A stretch of 64,000 nucleotides of DNA from Phoenix dactylifera (taxonomy: Eukaryota; Streptophyta; Magnoliopsida; Arecales; Arecaceae). Under the pieces are notes generated by a model. That model did not search any database and had not been told where the DNA came from. It saw only the letters and a program-made list of their open reading frames with translations. The DNA is taken from assembly GCF_009389715.1 (NCBI RefSeq), contig NW_024067680.1, positions 744,001-808,000 of the forward strand, read 5' to 3'. Below are positions 1 through 11,497 of the stretch, piece after piece. A program made the position numbers and the translations under genes. The number at the start of each line of letters is the position of its first letter. The first letter of the stretch is position 1.

Positions 1-1
1 A

Positions 2-1429
2 GTGGAGAGACCTTCTGAATATCCAATTATAGGTACTAAATGGATATATAAAAATAAGCTAGATGAAAATGGAATTGTTATAAGGAATAAGGCTAGACTA
101 GTAGCAAAGGGTTATAATCAAGAAGAAGGCATAGATTTTGATGAAACCTTTGCTCCCGTAGCTAGACTTGAGGCAATTAGACTTCTATTAGCATATGCAT
201 GCTCTAAGGACTTCAAACTATATCAAATGGATGTAAAGAGTGCTTTTCTAAATGGGTTTATTAATGAGGAGGTGTATGTAGAACAACCTCCTGGTTTTGA
301 AAATCATCAATACCCTAATCATGTGTATAAACTGAACAAAGCACTTTATGGACTAAAACAAGCACCTAGAGCATGGTATGAGAGACTTAGTAAATTCCTA
401 TTAGAACATGAATTCTCTAGGAGAAATGTAGATACAACATTATTTCTGAAAAAGAAAAATAAGGATATGTTATTAGTACAGATTTATGTTGATGATATCA
501 TTTTCGGTGCTACTAACAATCGCCTCTGCGAGGAATTTGCTGATTTGATGCAGAGTGAGTTTGAGATGAGCATGATGGGAGAGCTGAACTACTTCCTCGG
601 GCTTCAAATCAAACAATCTGAAGGAGGCATCTTCATCAATCAAGCAAAATATATCAAGGAGATGCTCAAGAAGTTTGATATGGAGGGAAACAAGTCAATC
701 AGCACCCCCATGAGCTCATCATGTAAGTTAGACCAAGATGAATCAGGTAAATCTGTAAATCAAAAACTTTATAGAGGTATGATAGGTTCTTTACTGTATC
801 TTACTGCAAGTAGGCCTGATATTATGTTTAGTGTGTGCATGTGTGCTAGATATCAGGCTAATCCTAAAGAATCACACCTAGCTGCAGTTAAGAGAATCTT
901 TAAATACTTAATTGGAACTAAGAACATAGGGCTGTGGTACTCTAAAGAATCTAGCCTAAACTTAATAGGGTACACAGATTCAGACTTCGCTGGATGTAAG
1001 CTTGATAGAAAAAGTACCAGCGGGTCCTGTCAATTTCTAGGAGAAAACCTAATCTCATGGTTTAGCAAGAAACAAAACTCGGTTGCATTATCCACTGCAG
1101 AAGCTGAATATGTTGCAGCCGGGAGTTGTTGTGCTCAAATCTTATGGATTAAACAACAATTAGAAGATTATGGCATTAAACAAGATAAAATCCCCATTAA
1201 TTGTGATAACACAAGTGCCATAAATCTCACTAAAAATCCAATTCAACACTCAAGAACTAAACACATTGAGATAAGACATCACTTCATAAGAGATCATGTA
1301 TTGAATGGTGATGTGTCACTCCAATTTGTGTGTACTGATAATCAATTAGCAGACATTTTTACAAAATCCCTAAGTGAAGAGAGGTTTAGTGTGCTTAGAA
1401 GGGGATTAGGAGTGATTGATCCATCCTAG
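2..1429 (+). CDS. Ty1/copia pol, C-terminal part: reverse transcriptase and RNase H (partial at left edge)
   Basis: The open frame enters from beyond the left edge and ends at the TAG at 1427-1429. It encodes the copia reverse transcriptase, with the YVDD catalytic box at about 485-496, followed by copia RNase H ([16 protein letters not shown] and [11 protein letters not shown] motifs near 970-1130). The product would copy element RNA into cDNA and degrade the RNA strand inside the virus-like particle. No stop or frameshift is visible in the part present, and it differs from the second copy (9739-11162) at only a few positions. Being open here does not make the element active, because the env-like ORF of this copy is broken and the 5' half is unseen. 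Confidence 0.92.
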   Translation: MERPSEYPIIGTKWIYKNKLDENGIVIRNKARLVAKGYNQEEGIDFDETFAPVARLEAIRLLLAYACSKDFKLYQMDVKSAFLNGFINEEVYVEQPPGFENHQYPNHVYKLNKALYGLKQAPRAWYERLSKFLLEHEFSRRNVDTTLFLKKKNKDMLLVQIYVDDIIFGATNNRLCEEFADLMQSEFEMSMMGELNYFLGLQIKQSEGGIFINQAKYIKEMLKKFDMEGNKSISTPMSSSCKLDQDESGKSVNQKLYRGMIGSLLYLTASRPDIMFSVCMCARYQANPKESHLAAVKRIFKYLIGTKNIGLWYSKESSLNLIGYTDSDFAGCKLDRKSTSGSCQFLGENLISWFSKKQNSVALSTAEAEYVAAGSCCAQILWIKQQLEDYGIKQDKIPINCDNTSAINLTKNPIQHSRTKHIEIRHHFIRDHVLNGDVSLQFVCTDNQLADIFTKSLSEERFSVLRRGLGVIDPS

Positions 1430-1624
1430 TGGGGGTTTTTCACTAGATTAATTGATTTTGATGATTAGAATGAGGTTAAAATAGAGTTTCTATGCAGTGA
1501 TCATCAAATCAGTCCTTAATTAGGTGATTTTCCCTCATTTTGGCACGATTATGGCATGGTTTTTAGGTGCGTTGCCAAGGTTAGAGACGACTCGAGTAAG
1601 TTTCAAGAGCCGGCTCCTAAGGGG

Positions 1625-1768
1625 GAGTCGACTCGCGCATTTGCGGGAGTCGACTCGCAAAGTTGGCAGCTGAGGGGGAGTCGACTCGCACACTGTCGGG
1701 AGTCGACTCGCGCATATTCTGGAGTCGACTCGAGGTCGAGTCGACTCGCGACTCAGGGGAGTCGACTC
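1625..1768 (+). repeat. GAGTCGACTC palindrome array in pol/env spacer (copy L1)
   Basis: Seven exact copies of the 10-bp palindrome start at 1625, 1647, 1678, 1700, 1722, 1738 and 1759 (steps 22, 31, 22, 22, 16, 21). The flanking bases are mostly G before and G after, the reverse complement of the C...C flanks of the LTR array. It lies about 200 bp downstream of the pol stop and 250 bp upstream of the env-like ATG. Confidence 0.93.
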
Positions 1769-2016
1769 GCAGTCGGGATCCGACTTTTTAACCCTAGGTT
1801 TGTCGTTTCGCAAACACTTTTCCTCAAGCCGCCACTGTTCACAAAGCCCTAGAGCCGACTCCTAGGTCATCCCCGATCGTCTCCAAGCCCTTTTCCCGTC
1901 GATTTTCGCCGGACATTGAGTTTCCGTCCGTTCCTAGGTCATTTCCGGTCCGTCCCGAGCTTCCTCTGTCGGTCCTTCACCGTCCTCTAGGTATTTTTCT
2001 TCCCGTTTAGGTCAAG

Positions 2017-3610
2017 ATGCCTCGTAAGACCGTCGTTAGGAAGAGGTCCCGTCCCGAGGCCGGTCCCGAGCGGCGCTCCAAGGCGCGGCACGATCCCGCG
2101 AGGCAACCACCTCCGGATCGTTCCCCGCCTAGGGTGGTTCTCGTTAGGCCGTTGGCCGGGAAGGCCGTCACCTCCGGGAGGTTTGTCGATTTCGACTATC
2201 TCTCCCGGGAGGGGTTCACCATAGGCGATAGGCTTAGAGCCCAGGGCCTAGAGTACTTCCTCACCTTGGACCTTCCCACCTATCCTGGCCTAGTTCAAGA
2301 GTTTTACAGTACCGTCCATCGGGGAGATGGAGGTATCGAGGGCACGGTAGTAGGTGTCCCGTTGCGTGTCACAGAGGACCTCATTGCCCATATCCTTCAC
2401 CTTCCATTAGTAGGGGTGGCTCCCGCACACCCTGAGGATAGAGTTGCGGCCCTTACGGTCGTCTTAGGGCATCCACCTCAGTCCTCCCTAGATGAGGTAT
2501 CTGCTAGCTCACTTCCTATTGAAGTGAGAATCCTTTTGAGCATTCTGTCCAGGTCCATCTTCCCTAAGACAGGGAGATTTGATTTTGTGAATGAGAGGGA
2601 CTTAGCTATTATGTCTTATATCCTTCAGGACACCCCGATCAACTTCCCAAAGCTCATTTATAGGTATATGTGTGAGCCCCTAGATAGACCTAGGCTCTCA
2701 CTCCCATACGGGATGTTATTCACTCTTCTTTTTAGGCAGTACGAGATTTCCATTCCTGAGAGGGAACCCTCTCGTGCCTTGCGATGGACTGATCGCTTAT
2801 GTACGGGGACTATGCACAGGATGGGGTTTCGGAAGAGAGAAGGGATCTGGGTTTAGGAAGTCCACTCTCACTGCTCAGACCACCAGACCATCACCCAGTC
2901 CTGAGCCAGATTCAGACTACCCAGACCTTCCAGACCATCCAGACCTCCCATCCACTCCTCCTGCTCCTACCACCTCTGCCGGACCTTCCTCCTCAGTTCC
3001 ACCATCTATGGAGGTCCGTATTGATACAGAGCAGCTCCGGGAGCTGCGGCAGGAGATCGTCCGAGATCTGAAGGACGAGCTGCTTCGGGAGATCCGCGGC
3101 TCGGTGCCTGCTCCCCTCTTCTGCGCCCACTTCCTCTGCCCTGGTCCCTTCCTTGACAGCCGTGACTGACATGACGGCTCATGTACGGGAAGAGATCTAC
3201 AATATCCGGAGTTTGGTCCAGGCCCAGTTCCATAGCATGAGTGAGGTCACGAGCTCCACTCGACAGATGCGAGAGGAGATAGGTCGTGACATGCACACCA
3301 CCACCGAGGGGGCCGAGCGCTTGTCGAATGTACTCATCGACAAGCTGGACGCACTACAGACATCGGTGACTGGACTTCAGGCGTCGGGTGACAGAGCTCT
3401 CCACTACACATAGCAGAGCCACCACGTCTATTATCACGCAGCTCGACATTGTGACAGATGCAGTCACCCTCCTCATGGAGCAGAGCCGATGAGAGGAGGA
3501 GCACCATCCTCCAGAGGAGGTTGCCACATCCTCGAGAGGAGGAGCCACACCCTCCAGAGGAGGAGATGCATTCCTCGAGAGGGGGAGCTTCATCCTCGAG
3601 GAGGACATAG
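2017..3610 (+). pseudogene. Sirevirus env-like ORF, frameshifted (copy L1)
   Basis: This is the same gene as the intact ORF at 11747-13315. The first 279 codons are open (2017-2856), then one extra T in the run near 2851 (GGGTTTAGG against GGTTAGG in the other copy) brings in a stop. The C-terminal coding information continues in other frames to the counterpart of the normal stop at 3608-3610, with further small indels near 3390, 3450 and 3490. The N-terminus is strongly basic, the middle is a conserved globular-looking region, and the tail holds Ser/Arg/Gly repeats. The function of this ORF in Sireviruses is unproven; 'env-like' describes position only. Confidence 0.85.
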
Positions 3611-3775
3611 ATGTGTTTGAGTTGTGTTTTGTCTTGCTTTGCTTTACTTATTGTATTCTCACATGTATTCACATTCATATCAATACAATGAGTAGACATT
3701 TTATCTTCAATTATGTGCCATTGATGATTGGTGTGCCATTGATTGTGTGTGATTACCTCCTTTTTGGATGATGAC

Positions 3776-4372
3776 AAAAAGGGGGAGAAATATGTATAAA
3801 ATGTGTAAAAAGGGGAGAAATATGAAAAAATATGTAAAAGAAATCAATGGAAATAAATAAAAAGATAAACTCTTAATAACACACACAAATTTGTTCTAAG
3901 TGGATTCGGTACCTCGAGGCTCATTATCTCTCTTTTTGGGGCTCCTAATGGAGTAATCTCCAGAATCTATTCAAGGAATATTCGGAGATTAGCTGAATCC
4001 TACTCAAGAACAATTTGACAGATTTTCCCTCTAAAAAGATAAAATTCAGTTCAAAAACTTCAAAGCATTAAAAGGAAATTCAGAGAATCAAAACATAGTT
4101 GAATGCATATGTTGAGGGGGAGAATCTGAATTTTAATCAAGCTAAATCATTAATGACATATAAGCCAAACAATTGATTGCATAATATGAAGGCTTATATA
4201 ATTCCAAATGAAAGAGGGGAGCTTTAACTCCGAAATTTAATGTTTCACTCCTTTCAAACTTGGATAAATTAAATTATCAGACATTTGAATTCATTTATGG
4301 ATTTACTTCATTGTTTTATGAGCAATTCACTTTACATATACTCAAGTTTTGTCATCATCAAAAAGGGGGAGA
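3776..4372 (+). promoter_or_regulatory. Multiplied polypurine tracts (copy L1)
   Basis: Purine runs of the A-rich then G-rich form occur at 3776-3788, 3807-3818, 4114-4123 and about 4211-4221, and the true polypurine tract at 4360-4372 directly abuts the LTR (TGTGG at 4374). The first and last share the context GATGA(C/T)AAAAAGGGGGAGA or CATCATCAAAAAGGGGGAGA. A polypurine tract is the RNase H-resistant primer for plus-strand DNA. Repeated copies upstream of the LTR are characteristic of Sireviruses. Between them the DNA is AT-rich and I see no gene. Confidence 0.82.
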
Positions 4373-4577
4373 TTGTGGAGTGATTGATTAAAACCCCATT
4401 TGATTTTGATGAGCTCAAAGCATTGAGTATATCTTGTGATTACTAATGAATTCAATTGAGTGTTTCAGTGAAAATCCTGTCCAAGTGTTTCTAGACTTGG
4501 TTCATAGTATTTTGGATAAGTTAAAAAGTCTGCATGAACCAATGTCTGAGACTCGAGTCGGACTCCCGGAGTATCAC

Positions 4578-5341
4578 GAGTCGACTCCAAGCGTATCAAG
4601 TTCACTGGCACGAGCTCGAGTCGACTCCAGATCAGTACGAGTCGACTCCGACTGAGAACAGACAGAAGGACAGAAAGCTTCAACTCAGGAAACTGTCAAC
4701 GAGTCGACTCCCGAAGTGCGCGAGTCGACTCCAATGTTCAACGAGTCGACTCCAGGGTAGTAAGAGTCGACTCCAAGAGAAACACAAAGAAAAAGTCAGA
4801 GAACGATCTTCGGACTCTGAGATTCGAGTCGACTCCCGCAGTACGCGAGTCGACTCCGAGACTGAGCGACCATCAACAGACAGAAGACCATGTTACTGCC
4901 TCTGAGATTCGAGTCGACTCACAGACAGCTCGAGTCGACTCCGAGACAAGCTTCACGTCAAAAGGCAGAAGACCAACTTTCGGAAACTGAGAGCCGAGTC
5001 GACTCCAAGGAAGTTCGAGTCGACTCCAAGACTGGATGAGCCAAAAGACAGAGAATCGGGAGTTCGGGCTCTGAGATTCGAGTCGACTCCCAGGACAGTC
5101 GAGTCGACTCGAGTGGACAAAATTCAAAATTTGGATCCACGGACTTCAGTGGATGAGCCGACTCCAAAATTGCCAGGTCAGCTCCAGAAGTTGGCGAGTC
5201 GACTCCAGGTCAAGACGAGTCGACTCCCAGTCAAGACGGCAACTTTAATTCAAATTTGGAACAGTTGCCGAGTCGACTCCGGAAAAGCGTGAGTCGACTC
5301 CTGCTACAGCCGAGTCGACTCCTGATCGCGCGAGTCGACTC
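4578..5341 (+). repeat. 21-bp-phased array of palindrome GAGTCGACTC in LTR U3
   Basis: Twenty-one exact copies start at 4578, 4618, 4639, 4701, 4722, 4743, 4764, 4826, 4847, 4911, 4932, 4996, 5017, 5080, 5101, 5196, 5217, 5270, 5291, 5312 and 5332. Eleven of the 20 steps are exactly 21 bp, one is 20, one is 40 and five are 62-64 (close to three times 21). Between 21-bp neighbours the 11-bp spacers differ in sequence. Pairs also recur about every 85 bp between 4826 and 5110. The array ends about 90 bp upstream of the TATA-like box, the position of an enhancer. Confidence 0.95.
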
Positions 5342-5430
5342 CAACCCACCAACGGTCATATTGTCAGGCTGCGCAGAGTGTGCAGAACGGCCAGAAAAAG
5401 CAGAGTAACGGCTAGTTTCCGTGGGGGTTG

Positions 5431-5438
5431 GCTTAAAT
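5431..5438 (+). promoter_or_regulatory. TATA-like box of the Sirevirus LTR
   Basis: GCTTAAATAG at 5431-5440 lies in a segment (GGGGGTTGGCTTAAATAGCC) kept in the other LTRs (15032-15041 on +, and GGCTATTTAAGCC on the opposite strand near 51673 and 61293). It lies between the palindrome array and the region that becomes the RNA leader. It is the best candidate core promoter; the transcription start is not determined. Confidence 0.6.
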
Positions 5439-6218
5439 AGCCACAGAGGACTGTAGCAAGGTAGAGAACAGACATTCCACTCCAAGCATTCAAGTTTTCA
5501 AGCTCTCCAAGTGCTCTTAAACAAAAAAGGGGAGATCTGCATTTACTGCTCCAACAACTTCTTCCCAACAATCAAAGCTTCCTCCTCCTGCATTCAAGTC
5601 GACCACTCTTTCAAGAGGAGACCGGAGTTCCAGAAGCCATACCTCTTCACCAGCTTAAAAGCGTTTGAGGGCTTCTAACTCCTTTACGATTATATTGTTT
5701 TAAATCTGCTTTTTGAGAAGCTATTTTCTGTTTTCTTCTATCTCTTGTATTTACTTGATTCAATCGGGGGATTGAATCAAGGAGTTTAAGGTTGGTTGGT
5801 GAGCCAAGTTAAAACCAACGTGTGTAAGGGTTTGATTGTGAGCCCGGGAAAACAATCGGGGTTGGTTCTAGTCGGTGAGCTGGGAAAACCGACCGAGTTC
5901 GTTGTGAGCTCGTAAAACAACAAGTTTGGTTGTGAGCTTGCAAAACAACCGGCTGTAATCCAAGGGGGTTATAGTGAAATTCCCAAGTGAGACTTGGGGA
6001 GTGGACGTAGGAGCAAGGGTTAGCTCCGAACCACTATAAAACTTTATGTTTGTAGTGCATTGTCTCTCATCTTCTTCCCCGCACATTACTCACAGCACTA
6101 GCTTTAATTAAATAACTTGCTATAGTTTTAATTAATCATCCACAAAGTTTTAATTAGCCAAATTAATTTTAAAAACCCAATTCACCCCCCCTCTTGGGTT
6201 GTCTATCTGGGCAACAAG

Positions 6219-6231
6219 TGGTATCAGAGCC
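6219..6231 (+). promoter_or_regulatory. Primer binding site (initiator tRNA-Met)
   Basis: TGGTATCAGAGCC begins three bases after the LTR end (CA at 6215-6216). It is complementary to the 3' end of plant initiator methionine tRNA, the usual primer for minus-strand synthesis in copia elements. Confidence 0.95.
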
Positions 6232-6265
6232 AAAAACTCTTCCACTCAAGAGTTAAAAGATCAAA

Positions 6266-8042
6266 ATGACAACCCCATTTGGATCTTCTCACATTGAGGG
6301 TCAGTCCACCCAAAGACCCCCTTTCTTCAATGGATCTGACTACTCATACTGGAAGGCTAGGATGAGAATATTCATCCAAGCCCAAGACTATGAGATGTGG
6401 TCCATTGTAGTAAATGGGCCATACATCCCATCCATTTACGTAGATGGTGTTAAGGTACCTAAACTAGAAATGGACTGGGATGAACATGACATTTGGAAGG
6501 CACAATTAAACTCTAAAGCAATGAATGTCTTCTATTGTGCCTTAGACCGTAATGAATTCAATAGGATTTCAACTTGTAATTCAGCAAAAGAAATTTGGGA
6601 CAGACTTGAAGTGACCCATAAGGGCACGAATCAAGTCAAGGAATCCAAAATAAACATCTTGGTTCATAAATATGAACTATTTAAAATGGATTCAAATGAA
6701 ACAATCACATCCATGTTCACTAGGTTTACTGATATTGTCAATGGTCTAAAAAGCCTTGGCAAGAACTATACTAACAGTGAAGCTTGTCAGGAAAATCCTT
6801 CGGTGTCTATCGAAGGTCGTGGGAAGCTAAAGTGACGGCAATCCAAGAAGCCAAGGACTTGAACAAGCTACCACTTGAAGGAGCTTCTTGGATCCCTCAT
6901 GACGCACGAGCTCACCATGAAACAACACAACGAGGAAGAGTCCTCCCATAAGAAAAAGGTAATAGCCCTTAAATCTACATCTTCTAACAAGGACTTGTCT
7001 TGCAGCAGCAGCAGTGAAGAAGAAGAAGATGAGGAAGATGGTGGTGAGGCTCTTCTTGTGCGCAAGTTCAAGAAATTCATCAACCACAAGAAGTCCTATC
7101 ATCAAAGGAGAGGCCCCTCAAATTCCTACCGCAAAGACAAAGGTAAGGAAAGGAAAAATGAGGGGATTGGTTGTTACGAGTGCACGAAGCCGGGTCACAT
7201 AAGAGCGGAGTGCCCCTTACTGAAGAAGGGGAGTAAGTACAAGAAGAAAAAGGCACTTGTCACTACCCTATCGGACTCCGACTCATCATCCTCCTCATCA
7301 GATGATGAACAAGAAGAGAAGGCCAATTTCTGTTTCATGGCCAACGAAAACGAGGTAACTTCCGACACGCATCCTGATTTTTCTTTTGATGAACTTTATG
7401 ATGCATTTAATGAATTAATGGTAGAATATAAGGATGTAATGTTAAAAACAGGAACTAAAAGAAACTAACCAAACTTATATCCGTAAGTATGATTCTTTAA
7501 TTAAGGATAAAGATGCTATTACCAAAGAAAATCTAGAACTTAAGGACAAGCAACCAACTCTTAATTAAGAAAGACTAGTACCTTAACTAAAGATAATGAA
7601 AAACTAACTAAGGAACTTTCAGAACTCAAAAAACCATAAACAAGTCTTAAATAAGGATCTAACAAAAGAACTAAATGATCTAAAAGCCGAAAATCAACAT
7701 TAACTAAAGAACTTAACAAATACAAACCCTTAGTTGAAAAATTCACATATAGTTCTGAAAGTTAACATGATACTTAACAGTCAACGAGCCGTATTAATAA
7801 AGCGGGTTAGGGGTATAAACCGAAAATAAAGCAAAAACTTCTTAGTAACTTCTTTGTCAAAGCTGGAGAAAATAAAACTAAGAAAATGATCTGTTTTTGT
7901 TGTGGAAATATAGGACATAAGGCAAATGCATGTGACTTATAGGAAAAGTAAAACTAAAAGAAAAATTAAAAGGGTATGGGTTCCAAAAGGAACCAACTTG
8001 ACTAACCATGAAGGACCCAAGAAAACTTGGGTACCTAAGATG
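6266..8042 (+). pseudogene. Sirevirus gag (capsid/nucleocapsid), frameshifted
   Basis: The ATG at 6266 starts an open frame to 6835 that matches the UBN2-type gag of copia elements (PPFFNGSDYSYWKARM near its N-terminus). Compared with the copy at 58684-60465, single-base insertions near 6780 and 6872 and several indels and stops between 7440 and 8040 break the frame. The second open piece, 6875-7468, holds a CCHC zinc knuckle (C-X2-C-X4-H-X4-C, codons between 7172 and 7213) after Ser/Glu-rich and Lys-rich stretches. A second CCHC knuckle (CFCCGNIGHKANAC) lies near 7893-7936. Gag would form the particle and bind RNA; this copy cannot make it in full. Confidence 0.88.
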
Positions 8043-8094
8043 ACATGATTTGCTTGTGTAGGAGTGTCTTGCAGCCAAGGTCAACAAAAATTGT

Positions 8095-11000
8095 TGGTAT
8101 TTGGATAGTGGCTGCTCAAGGCACATGACGGGTGATAAAGACCAATTTTTCACCCTTGAAGCTAAGAAGGGAGGTGCTGTGACGTTTGGAGACAACAACC
8201 AAGGTCACATCATTGGTATTGGTAAAGTTCAAATCATCCCTTCTACTTTTATAGATAATGTTAGATATGTTGATGGTCTTAAGCATAACTTGTTAAGCAT
8301 CAGTCAATTATGTGATAAAGGATATGATGTTATGTTTAAACCATCACTATGTATTATAACAAATCCTAATGATAATAGCTTAGTTTTTAAAGGGATTAGA
8401 CGTGGAAATGTATATGTTGTAGACCTAGAAGATCTTGCAAAACATAACCAATGTCTAGTTGTAAATGAAACTAAAGATAATGATGCTAGTTGGTTATGGC
8501 ACCGTAAGTTAGGTCATGCAAGCATGGACACAATAACTAAATTAGTTAAAAGAGACTCCGTGATAGGTTTGCCAAAATTAAAATTTGAAAAGAACAAAAT
8601 ATGTGAAGCATGTCAATTTGGCAAACAATCTAGGAACTCTTTAAATCCATAAAATGTGTCTCTACCTCTAGGCCTCTAGAATTATTACACATGGACCTAT
8701 TTGGTCCAACTAGTAGAACAAGCCTAGGTAGAAATAAATATGGTCTAGTCATAGTAGATGATTACTCTAGGTACACATGGGTCATGTTTCTAGCACATAA
8801 GGACCAAGCATTTTCAATGTTTAAAAAGTTCCATAAGGAAGTAACAAATGCTAGAGAGTTTTCAGTCATAGCTATTAGAAGTGACCATGGTACCGAATTC
8901 GAAAATCAATTATTTGATGAATTTTGTAGTAAAAAGGGGATAACCCATAATTTTTCTGCACCTAGGACACCACAACAAAATGGAGTTGTGGAAAGGAAGA
9001 ATAGAACTCTAGAGAAAATGGCTAGAACGATGTTATGTGAAAGTAACCTCCCTAAGTACTTTTGGGGAGAAGCCATTAATACTTCTTGCCATATATTAAA
9101 TAGAGTTTTATTAAGACCCATTATAAAGAAAACACCTTATGAACTGTGGAAAAACAGAAAACCAAAAGTTAACTATTTCATGTTTTTGGATGTAGGTGTT
9201 TTGTACATAATAATGGGAAAGATAATCTAGGGAAATTTGATCCTAAATCTGATGAAGGAATATTCCTAGGTTATTCTACAACTAGTAAAGCCTATAGAAT
9301 CTTTAATAAAAGAACCCTAGTTATAGAAGAATCTATACATGTTGTTTTTGATGACTCTAGTGACATCTCATCTAGTAAGAAGGTTAATTTTGATGGTGAT
9401 ATTGAAATACTTGAAGAAAAAGATAGATGAGATGGGATTACAAGATGATAATCAAAAGTTGATTGAAGGAGAATCGTCAAACCAAGATCCTATAGTGGAT
9501 CATGGGCTAGCTAAAGCTTGGAGGTATGCTCACGGGCATCCTAAGGAACTAATTCTAGATGATCCATCACAACCGGTTAGGACTAGAGCATCCCTTAGGA
9601 ATTTGAATAATCATCTAGCTTTTGTTTCACACTTTGAGCCCAAACATATAGAAGAAGCCGAAAATGATGTAAATTGGATAAATGCAATGCAAGAAGAACT
9701 AAATCAATTTACTAGAAACAAGGTTTGGGATCTAGTGGAGAGACCTTCTGAATATCCAATTATAGGTACTAAATGGATATATAAAAATAAGCTAGATGAA
9801 AATGGAATTGTTATAAGGAATAAGGCTAGACTAGTAGCAAAGGGTTATAATCAAGAAGAAGGCATAGATTTTGATGAAACCTTTGCTCCCGTAGCTAGAC
9901 TTGAGGCAATTAGACTTCTATTAGCATATGCATGCTCTAAGGACTTCAAACTATATCAAATGGATGTAAAGAGTGCTTTTCTAAATGGGTTTATTAATGA
10001 GGAGGTGTATGTAGAACAACCTCCTGGTTTTGAAAATCATCAATACCCTAATCATGTGTATAAACTGAACAAAGCACTTTATGGACTAAAACAAGCACCT
10101 AGAGCATGGTATGAGAGACTTAGTAAATTCCTATTAGAACATGAATTCTCTAGGGGAAATGTAGATACAACATTATTTCTGAAAAAGAAAAATAAGGATA
10201 TGTTATTAGTACAGATTTATGTTGATGATATCATTTTCGGTGCTACTAACAATCGCCTCTGCGAGGAATTTGCTGATTTGATGCAGAGTGAGTTTGAGAT
10301 GAGCATGATGGGAGAGCTGAACTACTTCCTCGGGCTTCAAATCAAACAATCTGAAGGAGGCATCTTCATCAATCAAGCAAAATATATCAAGGAGATGCTC
10401 AAGAAGTTTGATATGGAGGGAAACAAGTCAATCAGCACCCCCATGAGCTCATCATGTAAGTTAGACCAAGATGAATCAGGTAAATCTGTAAATCAAAAAC
10501 TTTATAGAGGTATGATAGGTTCTTTACTGTATCTTACTGCAAGTAGGCCTGATATTATGTTTAGTGTGTGCATGTGTGCTAGATATCAGGCTAATCCTAA
10601 AGAATCACACCTAGCTGCAGTTAAGAGAATCTTTAAATACTTAATTGGAACTAAGAACATAGGGCTGTGGTACTCTAAAGAATCTAGCCTAAACTTAATA
10701 GGGTACACAGATTCAGACTTCGCTGGATGTAAGCTTGATAGAAAAAGTACCAGCGGGTCCTGTCAATTTCTAGGAGAAAACCTAATCTCATGGTTTAGCA
10801 AGAAACAAAACTCGGTTGCATTATCCACTGCAGAAGCTGAATATGTTGCAGCCGGGAGTTGTTGTGCTCAAATCTTATGGATTAAACAACAATTAGAAGA
10901 TTATGGCATTAAACAAGATAAAATTCCCATTAATTGTGATAACACAAGTGCCATAAATCTCACTAAAAATCTAATTCAACACTCAAGAACTAAACACATT

Positions 11001-11162
11001 GAGATAAGACATCACTTCATAAGAGATCATGTATTGAATGGTGATGTGTCACTCCAATTTGTGTGTACTGATAATCAATTAGCAGATATTTTTACAAAAC
11101 CCCTAAGTGAAGAGAGGTTTAGTGTGCTTAGAAGGGGATTAGGAGTGATTGATCCATCCTAG
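8095..11162 (+). pseudogene. Sirevirus pol: protease, integrase, RT, RNase H (frameshifted in the integrase part)
   Basis: Protease is recognised by WYLDSGCSRHMTG at 8095-8133. A GAG-pre-integrase zinc region (WHRKLGHAS, CEACQFGKQ) follows at 8497-8640. The integrase core has HMDLFGP (first Asp), IRSDHGTEFEN (second Asp) and NGVVERKNRT (Glu) between about 8690 and 9010. Single-base losses near 8642 and 9178 and a frame change near 9415 interrupt this part. RT and RNase H are then open from about 9420 to the TAG at 11160-11162, with YVDD at 10218-10229. pol would process the polyprotein, make cDNA and integrate it; here integrase could not be made intact. Confidence 0.9.
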
Positions 11163-11353
11163 TGGGGTTTTTCACTAGATTAATTGATTTTGATGATTAG
11201 AATGAGGTTAAAATAGAGTTTCTATGCAGTGATCATCAAATCAGTCCTTAATTAGGTGATTTTCCCTCATTTGGCACGATTATGGCATGGTTTTTAGGTG
11301 CGTGCCAAGGTTAGAGACGACTCGAGTAAGTTTCAGAGCCGGCTCCTAAGGGG

Positions 11354-11497
11354 GAGTCGACTCGCGCATTTGCGGAAGTCGACTCACAAAGTTGGCAGCT
11401 GAGGGGGAGTCGACTCGCACACTGTCGGGAGTCGACTCGCGCATATTCTGGAGTCGACTCGAGGTCGAGTCGACTCGCGACTCAGGGGAGTCGACTC
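11354..11497 (+). repeat. GAGTCGACTC palindrome array in pol/env spacer (copy L2)
   Basis: This is the counterpart of 1625-1768, with the first copy at 11354 and the last at 11488, again flanked mainly by G on both sides. One copy near 11377 has decayed (AAGTCGACTC). The surrounding spacer (11163-11746) is otherwise noncoding and ends in a pyrimidine-rich stretch. Confidence 0.92.

Larger units (their letters stand above)
1..4373 (+). mobile_element. Sirevirus-type Ty1/copia element, 3' part of internal region (copy L1)
   Basis: This is the right-hand portion of a Ty1/copia retrotransposon whose left part lies outside the window. In order it holds reverse transcriptase/RNase H, a spacer with palindromes, an env-like ORF, a cluster of polypurine tracts, and then an LTR at 4374. 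It matches 9738-14101 almost base for base (a handful of substitutions and short indels in the pol part). An extra ORF after pol and multiplied polypurine tracts are hallmarks of the Sirevirus lineage. It shares the LTR at 4374-6216 with the complete copy to its right. Confidence 0.9.
4374..6216 (+). repeat. Sirevirus LTR shared by copies L1 and L2
   Basis: 1843 bp, starting TG directly after the polypurine tract and ending CA two bases before the primer binding site. U3 holds the 21-copy palindrome array (4578-5341), a TATA-like box (5431-5438), and downstream a region with repeated phrases of the type GGTTGTGAGC...AAACAACC (about 5790-5960). The last 35 bp include a C-rich run followed by CTCTTGGGTTG. 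It serves as 3' LTR of L1 and 5' LTR of L2. Confidence 0.93.

Noticed and set aside
4578..5341. CRISPR-like look of the palindrome array
   Set aside because: Repeat is only 10 bp, spacing is 11 bp, it lies inside retrotransposon LTRs of a plant genome and no cas-like gene exists; only the visual pattern is similar.
4446..5485. Several short ORFs on both strands full of ESTR, VDS and SRL words
   Set aside because: They are translations of the GAGTCGACTC array and change frame between LTR copies; not genes. The same applies to 14175-15086, 52075-52748 and 61675-62087.
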